Below, piece by piece: positions 56,495-64,000 of a stretch of DNA of 64,000 nt. Within the stretch, counting starts at the first letter, position 1; each line of letters starts with the position of its first letter. The DNA lies in contig WHVA01000376.1 in assembly GCA_015179125.1 (NCBI GenBank), positions 1 through 64,000 on the forward strand, given 5' to 3'. The notes below the pieces were generated by a model that worked only from the letters and a program-made list of their open reading frames with translations, was not told where the DNA came from and ran no database searches. The DNA is from Gautieria morchelliformis (Eukaryota > Basidiomycota > Agaricomycetes > Gomphales > Gomphaceae). Position numbers and translations under genes: made by a program.

Positions 56495-56946
56495 ATGCTC
56501 GATACCGCTGCCGAGATTGAGTACCTAAAGGTTCGTACCGTGCTCAGCATCTAGTACTGGCTAGTGCATATGCGTGGTATATACTATTATTGCCAGGAAG
56601 CCATCAAGCGTTTAGGAACTCAACGGGAGGACGGGAAGGTGGCTTGCCCTTATGGAAAGTTGCTGAAAGATGATCAAGTGAGCAACACTCGTAAGTGACT
56701 TTGGCAGGTAAGGATATTTTACAGTGCGATATAACTCATTTCTTCGCACTTCTAGTCGAGGCCTTGAACGGAACCCTCAAGGCTGCGAAGAAACAGAAGA
56801 AAGTGAGAGTAATAATACCTTCGTATGATCTTCCATGGCTCACTGATCTTGGCCCAATTATATTGTCTGGCAAGATCTCCTTTGATGCAGAACTTCTACT
56901 CAGTCCTAGAGATGATGCCGTCGAGGTTGTGTTACTGGATGATTGA
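56495..56946 (+). CDS. Costars-domain protein (ABRACL homologue)
   Basis: Four exons give about 85 residues: MLDTAAEIEYLK, then EAIKRLGTQREDGKVACPYG with KLLKDDQVSNTLEAL, NGTLKAAKKQKK and ISFDAELLLSPRDDAV ending VVLLDD. The whole protein is one Costars domain of the size of human ABRACL, with the I-x-RLG, GK-x-x-x-x-G-LF/L-x-DD, LxGTLKAAK and LLL-x-DD blocks conserved. Costars proteins are linked to actin-based motility in Dictyostelium and animals. All introns restore the frame exactly (for example C|TC after the third block). Confidence 0.85.
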
Positions 56947-57115
56947 CTGATCTGGCTCATCAATAAAGCATGATTTCAATGAAAAATATTTCATGATAGT
57001 AATGTATGGAAGAAACTCGACGATATGTTGCTGAGGTCGCGAATCTACAGCAGCGTTTGACAAATTAGTGGCTAAATTAGTAGCGACGAAGCGAACCTGG
57101 CCAGTTACTTGACCA

Positions 57116-57539
57116 TCAGGCACCCTCGACAAAAAGAACGATACAAGTCACCAGGATCAGGAGGGCCGTCAGTGCTAAAGTCAAGGTCTGTGGGCTAGAA
57201 AAACGAGGGTTAGTAGATATATCAGAACGAAAGGTCAAGCTGTTTTCATACTTCGTCACCCGCAAAAAGGCACGTCTCTCTCTTAGCCTCCTATTGCTCA
57301 CTATGTAATACCATCTAGCACATAATACAAATTCAGTGACGGTACCTATATCGTCGCTAGTCCGCACCAGACACGCACAAAGCGAGGCAAATTCCACAAA
57401 ACCCGGCTGCAAAATATATGTAACCGAATGGAGTGAGAGCGGAATCAGACTTCAAAGGAGAATTTGGTGTTGGCAGCCTGGCATGAAGCAGGAACGACGA
57501 GGAGAGGAGGGAAAGCACAACACCAAACCGGCACTTCAT
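57116..57539 (-). CDS. Small hypothetical membrane or secreted protein
   Basis: An ATG at 57539 opens a frame with a signal-like start (MKCRFGVVLSLLSSSFLLHA) and a second hydrophobic run (FAAGFCGICLALC). The sequence then appears to continue in a second frame, VTEFVLCARWYYIVSNRRLR with a basic segment. After an intron-like gap comes a C-terminal span (LTLALTALLILVTCIVLFV), ending at TGA/TAG near 57116. Exon borders between the first two parts are unclear; a very short intron would be needed. No family is recognised. Confidence 0.35.
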
Positions 57540-58464
57540 TCATAAGTATCATGATGATGATGTGAAGTCGTGTAATATGAAAATGGCCGCACCTGAATCA
57601 GAAAGTTACGTTCGAAGGCGAGGAAGTCCCGGGCAGTGCTGCCTCGATTGTTGAGCATGCAAGGTTATCTGCTACAGCAAAGTTACGAGTTGCGAGTTGC
57701 GATGGGCCACTGTGGCACTGTCACAGTGCGCCGTGACGTCACTCACCTGTCGTCGATCCATGCAAATTTTGGATAGCGACCCACTTTCAGCAACGGTCGC
57801 AATGGTGCTCGAAAGCGTGAATAGAACCCGAGTTCTTGACGGACTGCTAGCGAGGTTCTAAGCAAGCACTCTTGTCCGTCACATCGAATTGTCTGATCCT
57901 CGAATTTCAACTCCTACCCTCAGTGATCCCGGACAAGAATCCTCCCTCACATCTCCACTATGATTTCAACGCCCTTGTCGCACCTATACAGTGGCTTGGA
58001 TATCAAAGATACTTGGCAAACGGCTGATATCATTCGATATTCGGGGAGGGCAAAGACTTGACGGATGATGTCAAGCATCGCTTTCGCTTGGTGATGGGCT
58101 GCATGCACAGCTGGATGTTGATTGCTCAGGACAGCTGAAATAAAACTCGAAGAGCTGCCACACCAGTAGTAAGTAGGATTCAATCAATAGGTTCTGACGG
58201 GATGAATTACTTGACGTGTTTCATCTGATCGAAGAGGGTGCACGCACGCATGTTACGTGGAAGAATGCCACGCAGCAAGTAGATCACATTGTGAGACCTA
58301 CCTCCCTCATTCCCTCCTTGAAAGTTTGCTTAAGCGCATGTCCTGTCAAGTATGAATAACCGACATAAATATCTGTAACGGGTTTGCAGATTAAGTCTCA
58401 TCGAAACAAGCTCGTGAAGCTGGCTTCTTTACAGTAATGTAGTCTAAAGGTATAACAATAAGTC
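57540..58464. other. Intergenic between the small membrane gene and ERG1
   Basis: This is non-coding as far as I can see. A direct-repeat patch GTTACGAGTTGCGAGTTGCG and a palindromic CACTGTGGCACTGTCACAGTG lie between 57683 and 57730, and TGACGTCA, a CRE-type site, is at 57734-57741. The minus-strand frame at 57947-58183 has no motif. The right end is the 3' flank of ERG1. Confidence 0.4.
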
Positions 58465-60268
58465 TACCACCACCGTATTTCGCTCCATACCAGCGGTCCA
58501 AACACAACACAAGCTGTCCAAAACTAGGCCGCGAACGTAAATTAACAACTCGCGACGCAGGAATAGGAAGGACGCTGTGGTGCCGAGTGATTGGACTTAC
58601 CACGGTAACGCTCCTCAGAGCCAAAGCAGGGTATTCATCAAATCCGGGACGCCGTGCTGCAATGGGTTTGTTGTCATGTCCATCATCAAAGCCAGGACCA
58701 ATAGATGTCGGAACTCTTGGATGTGTGAACAGGACCCAGATTGCATAAAGTGCAACAGCGAAAAAATGGCGCGCAAGTAAGATTGGAGAAGGGATGATCC
58801 TGATCGTAAGAGGATAGATCAGTAACATGCGACCGCTAGGATGAGCAATACGCAAACGCACCCAGACAACAGGGAAACCGGACCGTTGATACATTCGCCT
58901 CCAAGTTCGAAGTATTTAAAGCAACCCTCACGAAGTACTGCAAGATTTTCGTCTGGAAGCAAAGTGAAAGAATCGATATTTATCATCATGAGTTCTACTG
59001 AGTCGCCTTGCTCAAGGTTAGCGCATAAGAACGCACCATCTGCTCCAAAAAGATCATAGAGTGCAACACTAAGGATGTTGATTGTTGACGAAAGAGGCTT
59101 CCGCGACCAATGCCATCGCTCGAGCAGCGAAGAAAGGTAAGCCGGGTCGGATAGATCAGGACAGGAGTGTAGAAGTCTGCTGAGCAGGAGAACGTCGTAT
59201 AATGCTACAGTCATACCCGCTAAAATGGACTTCAGTAAAAGAGGTACAAGTTGTGACTGAAACACACCGCCTGTGAGGGGATGTCGCATATTCCACGCAT
59301 CCCCCAATAGAATAACCCCTTCCTTCGAACGATTACCCCCTGAAGAATTGCGGGTAAGAACGAATTGGGCATGCGCCTCAAACGATCCTTCTCGAGAGCT
59401 TTCTGGATGGGTACATGTAATGAGGATGGGAGGGCAGGGATGATTTTGTGACGGATATGGGACTATGGTCACAGACGAATTAGTCCAAATGCCAGAGGTT
59501 GTGTGAAATAGGGAACGAGACGCACTTGGAGATCAGAAGGCAGGGGTGATTTGATGTCCATGAGTATCCGAGTGTCCCTCTCCTCGATCTGATACATCAG
59601 GACAGGCCCGGAACCCGGAACAAGCGCCACGGTGCCATGTTTCTCAATTGGAAGCCTTGCATCTTCCAGTACAGCTCCAAAAAAATGGCTCTTGGTCTGC
59701 AGCCTTCTGGCAGAAAGTCCACATCGTATGACCTGGTTTCTGAAATTTGAGAAACAGCCATCTGCCACAACAACCAAATCTGCAAAGAAAGCCTCCGGCT
59801 CATCGCCAGGACGCTTAGCGCGTACACCCAGCACCCTCTCAGTGAGTTTGCATTCCATGAGCTCCGTGACTGTCGCCTCAATTACATCAACTCCTTCAGC
59901 TTGTCTGGCCTTCTCGCGGAGAGCCTGAACAAATCGTCCGTGGTGAAAGGTTCTACCTTCATGTTGTCCGGGATACGGTATCCGCACGGTTTTACCCTCG
60001 TACACCACACAATAACCATGCACGGAAATAGCGCCTATGTGGTCCAAGCATGAGCGAAGTCCTAGAGAAGTGAGCGTAGATACACCCCCGGCTGCAAGAG
60101 CTCTCCGACTATTCGATCAGGTTGAGACAAGGAACGCTCCAAGAGCGCAATTCTAAGCGCGCGACTTTTTGTGAGAGGGGAGGAGGTAGAGAGTGCGTGA
60201 GCTAATGCAGAGCCAGCGATACCCGCACCGACAATAAGGATATCATACTCTGGCGCATCGATTTGCAT
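58465..60268 (-). CDS. ERG1: Squalene epoxidase (squalene monooxygenase)
   Basis: It converts squalene to 2,3-oxidosqualene in ergosterol synthesis, at the endoplasmic reticulum. The FAD-binding start DILIVGAGIAGSALAHAL is followed by LLERSLSQPDRIVGELLQPG, the characteristic family block. Then come GYCVVYEGKTVRIPYP, GRTFHHGRFVQALREKA, VVADGCFSNFRNQVI, SHFFGAVLEDARLP, GPVLMYQIEERDTRILMDIK, GVILLGDAWNMRHPLTG (the GD-x-x-NMRHPLTG motif) and GMTVALYDVLLLSRLL. The C-terminus has hydrophobic helices (RHFFAVALYAIWVLF) and, after the last intron, FWTACVVFGPLVWSEIRWW. I chose ATG 60268 (MQIDAPEYD) because it gives the typical short N-terminus; an in-frame ATG at 60322 would add 18 residues. The gene is divergent from PEX6. 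Confidence 0.93.
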
Positions 60269-60399
60269 GGTAGATGAAGAGGTGCATCCCACTCGTACGA
60301 CAGAGAAGCCTTCCGGCGTCATCAATTATATAAGTGGTACCCTCTGTAGAGATCACGTGACGCCGGTGACGGGCCCAACGTCAAATTGTCCTGTTGCTC
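60269..60399. promoter_or_regulatory. Shared ERG1/PEX6 promoter with a CACGTG E-box
   Basis: The 131-bp gap contains ATCACGTGAC (60352-60361) and a TATATAAG (about 60326-60333). The core CACGTG is an E-box bound by bHLH factors. Fungal SREBP (Sre1-type) regulators accept both SRE and E-box forms such as ATCACGTGA, and ERG1 is a standard SREBP target, so sterol control is plausible. This is an inference from one site. Confidence 0.4.
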
Positions 60400-63300
60400 A
60401 TGGATTTTTTATTCAAATCCGACGTAGAAACTCCCATTCCCGTATCTATTTATGTCGATGATGATGGAGTGGACGAAGCATTACTTAACAAAGATGTTTG
60501 GAACTCCTTGGACAAGCCTCTTGAGGACAGACTCGCACTCTCGGTAACTTCATCGCCCCCGAACCAGAAACGTAAACAGGAATCTCATTGGCTGACGTCT
60601 CTCATTTGCTGGACCAGACCGAGTGCAGATGTAAGTCCACTTCAAAGCTCACGGTCATTACAATGACCTACCGGTTCACGTACTAGCTTCCTGGTCTTGG
60701 AATCCCCAGCAAATGGCTAGACAGCTATCCTGGACTATTCGACAACGTTTCACGTGACATCGAAGTTACACCTCGTAACCCACACTTTACGCACATCATC
60801 ACGCCTGTACAACCCGTGCTCCTTTCCGAGATACTTCTCATTGCCGAGTCTCGAAGCTCATACGAATTTTCTCTGAATTCTCAAGATAAACTCCTTACTG
60901 CCCTTTGCAGTGGTTCAAGACTGTTCCGACAAGGGTCAACCATAATTCTTCCTGCTAAAAGAGATGTCTTACATACGAACGGGCGCGATAGACCCGAGAT
61001 CACGACTCGAGACCCAGATGGTCTCGTGCATCGTTTCCGTGTGCTCATGACTGAGCCGACCCTCCAAGGCTTTGCGCGGCATGATTTGACTCACTTTATT
61101 ATTACACCCAGCGCAGAAGATCCGCAGGCTGATTTCGTAAATGGCGACACTTACTCGCCCGCAGACAGCGAAGGAACGAGTGCACTTTTGAGCGAGAGCG
61201 ACACCGAAGCACTGGAGATTGATGAAAATTTTCTAGCCAGTGGTCTCATAGACTCAATACATCAGGGGACACACATGTTCACTCCCAACGGCACATTGGA
61301 TGACACAACCCATGGAGTGCACGGACAGCTCAGCCCCCCACTATCTGACCCACGACGGCCGATATCTGGTTTACCATCGCTAATACTCCAAGCAACCCCG
61401 TTCTCAGCTCCCATTTCTCACAGCCCCGCACCATTTGATGCTGAATGTTGTGTCTTTTTGAAGACGTCCGATCTCAGTCGCATTGGAATGTTTAATGGTG
61501 ATTGGGTTCGTCTTCACCAAGCCACTGGGCCGTTCACGACTCTGATTCATCCAGGGAGTAATAGGTGATGCTAGGCATTCTGAACTTCGTTTAACCCGCA
61601 TATTTTCCCGTGATGAGTTGGCGGGCAGGTGAAATACTGTTTATTTCTCCTGATGCCACGTTTGGATAAAGCGATACATCCAGTACAGCCTCAGAAGCAC
61701 AAGCTTCGCCTGTTTTAATGTCAAACTTACAAATATCTCCCCCACAACCGGGACCATTTTCAATTTCAATCCGCTCGTCCCTTTTTGGATCACACAGCCC
61801 ACCCATACCTGTTGCCCGTGTCGTGACTGTGGCTCGCGTTGCGTCGCCGTATTCCAATGACCGTGCCTATCAGCCCTTCTTTCTCCATGCACTGAAGGGT
61901 TATTTTGACAATCAAAAGCGCCTAGTCAAAGAGGGGGATCTCATCGCTGTGGCCATACAACCTGAATTGGCGAGACTGTGGCATGGACGCGAACCAGAGG
62001 AACTAACAAAACAAGAGCACACAGACGTTCCCGAGGACAACGTCGAGCTCTTGAGTTGCAAGTCAGTGTTGTCCTCATAATTCCCAAATTCTTCAATTCC
62101 CAAATGGTCTCTCTTGTATAGGTTGCCCTTCGTGTCAGAGACCCCTAATGGTGTGGTGTTTTTTAAGATCACCAATTTGGAGTACGACATCATGAACACC
62201 GGACAGGCTAGCATGTCTCCTGATCAATACATGGCTGCAACAATGGGGGAACTGGGCTGCTGGGTTGATACCCAAATTACCCAAATGGTACAGACTGGCA
62301 TGGAGCATTCCAGAGTACCTGACGTTACATCCTACTTGGGGGTCGGTAAGAGCTGACGAGTTCATTCCCTTCCTCCATCTCTGTTCCTCATTTAAATTAC
62401 AGACGGTCCCTCTCCATTGTGTAATCTCTCCTTTTTCGATGTCCCGGAACCGCTGGTGAAACTTCGAGATCTGACAGAAGCAGCGCTGTATCCGTCCGCT
62501 TTGGATTTTAATCTTCAACTGTCTGTATTGTTGAAAGGTTCTCGCGGTATTGGCAAGTTCACTGCCGCATCATGGGTTGCACGATCTCTTGGCATTCATA
62601 TGTTAGAAGTACGTACATCTGCGTAAACTGCTCTGCTTAACTGAATTCTATGACTGCCTAGATCAACTGCTTCGACATCATAGGAGAAAATGATGTTCAG
62701 ACGGAGGGGACGCTCCGAGCTCGTTTTGATAGTGCTGCTTCTTGTGCCCCGTGTGTCCTCACCTTGCGTCACATTGACGCGCTGGCCCGAACTACGCAAG
62801 TCTTGGAGACCGGCAAAGGTCAGTCACTGACCCGTACCGTCTGCCACTCGATCGATTGCAGCCTGATGTTCGGTTTTCAGAGCCATCTATAGCCAGTGCT
62901 CTTCAGGAGAGCATTCTGGAACTTGCTCGTCACCGGAAGTTGACCGGGTACCCCGTGATTGTTGTAGGAACCACTAGCGATCCTGAACGCATTCCTGCTA
63001 GTGTCCTTGCTTGCTTCAAGCATGAAGTTGCTTTTGAGGTAAGATATGCGACCTAAGAAGGCCGTGTCTTACCGACTTTCTAGGCACCGGCAGAATTGGA
63101 ACGGTTGGAAATTCTGACTCAACTACTGGTGGATGTGCCTCGGGCCCCGGATGTTTCTATTAAAGCCATTGCTACACAGACTGCCGCGATGGTCGCCGCA
63201 GATTTGGCGAACCTGGTGACTTTAACCCGATCAATATCTCTTAAACGGGTAATGTCTTCATTGTATGTATCTGTATCTCTTCCGCCGTTGCATTTATCCA

Positions 63301-64000
63301 TGCGTCCTAGCCATGACCAGCCGATCACCGAACAAGATATCACCAAAGCGGGTGTGATGCTTACCTCGAACGACTTTGAGTCCGGACTCTCCGCAGCAAG
63401 GCTGTCCTTTTCGGAAAGTATAGGAGCGCCACAGATACCAAGCGTGTCTTGGGATGATGTTGGTGGACTAGCCACTGTCAAATCAGATATTTTGGACACC
63501 ATTCAGCTCCCTCTGGAGCATCCTGAATTTTTTGCAGACGGTCTCAAGAAAAGGTCAGGTGAGCAACTTAATTACTGTAGGGCTCAGTCGAGTCGGGCTC
63601 ACCTCGCTCAAGGCATTCTGCTATACGGCCCACCTGGCACTGGGAAGACGCTCCTCGCGAAGGCTGTCGCAACGTCATGTTCACTCAATTTCTTTTCTGT
63701 CAAGGGACCAGAATTACTAAACATGTATATTGGAGAGTCGGAGGCCAATGTGCGGCGAGTTTTCCAACGTGCGCGCGACGCAAAACCATGTGTTATTTTC
63801 TTCGATGAGCTCGACTCTGTTGCTCCAAAACGTGGAAACCACGGTGATTCTGGTGGTGTTATGGATCGCATTGTATCGCAGTTACTTGCGGAATTAGATG
63901 GAATGGCCGATGGGAAAAACGGCAGTGATGTATTCGTCATCGGTGCCACAAACCGCCCAGATTTATTAGACGCGGCCTTGCTTCGACCTGGAAGGTGGCC
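60400..64000 (+). CDS. PEX6: Peroxisomal AAA ATPase PEX6 (3' end outside the window)
   Basis: With PEX1 it extracts ubiquitinated PEX5 from the peroxisome membrane. The ATG at 60400 begins [20 protein letters not shown], followed by the poorly conserved N domains. The first AAA domain is degenerate: [20 protein letters not shown] in place of a full Walker A, and [10 protein letters not shown] without the Walker B acidic pair, as is usual for PEX6 D1. The second AAA domain is complete: [36 protein letters not shown] (Walker A), [40 protein letters not shown] (Walker B) and [20 protein letters not shown], where the window ends. Several introns occur (for example about 62399, 62610, 62820, 63040). 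The [12 protein letters not shown] block distinguishes PEX6 from other type II AAA proteins. It is cut only by the window end. Confidence 0.92.

Overview
The window is genomic DNA of a filamentous basidiomycete, most likely an Agaricomycete (mushroom-forming fungus). The genes are split by many short introns of about 45-60 bp with GT-AG (occasionally GC-AG) borders. The repeats are chromodomain-carrying Ty3/gypsy elements and Tnp2 (CACTA-type) transposase debris, and there is a seven-span membrane protein of a kind common in mushrooms. All identifications come from reading the translated sequence; nothing was searched.

Layout. 1-14.5 kb is a repeat-rich block. It holds the 3' end of one chromovirus (chromodomain tail, antisense Zn2Cys6-like ORF, 805-bp LTR), an ORF with a similar cysteine signature broken by a second, nearly full-length but frameshifted chromovirus (4791-11320), and then three different tandem-repeat arrays (about 115, 33 and 60 bp). 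From 14.5 to 27 kb lie housekeeping genes: a seven-span membrane protein, a Rab6-type GTPase (YPT6), a DEDDh-nuclease-like protein, APC15, methylenetetrahydrofolate reductase, CreC and the E1-beta subunit of branched-chain 2-oxoacid dehydrogenase. 27-31 kb is a rearranged Tnp2 transposon containing a captured, intron-bearing fragment of an Xaa-Pro aminopeptidase gene. 31.5-40.5 kb holds a GATase-like protein, the splicing factor YJU2, the nucleoporin NUP37 and a large Zn2Cys6 transcription factor in visibly GC-rich DNA. 40.5-44 kb has no gene I can support. 44-64 kb holds cytosolic glutamyl-tRNA synthetase, 2-isopropylmalate synthase, a SAP-domain/kinase fusion, a GPI-anchored wall-type protein, a Costars protein, a small membrane protein, squalene epoxidase and PEX6 (cut by the window end).

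How the genes fit together. Several genes form tight head-to-head pairs with 50-175 bp between start codons: DEDDh-like/APC15, creC/BCKDHB, YJU2/NUP37, GUS1/LEU4 and ERG1/PEX6. The GUS1/LEU4 gap carries two TGACTC (Gcn4-type) sites, which fits joint control by amino-acid starvation. The ERG1/PEX6 gap carries a CACGTG E-box.

Most notable observations: a 2-isopropylmalate synthase whose C-terminal linker plus allosteric module is present twice; a SAP-kinase fusion whose beta-3 VAIK lysine reads as alanine; a chromovirus with an apparent Tf1-like self-priming site and a degraded third ORF; an antisense zinc-cluster ORF in a retroelement; and exon-intron-level gene capture in Tnp2 debris.
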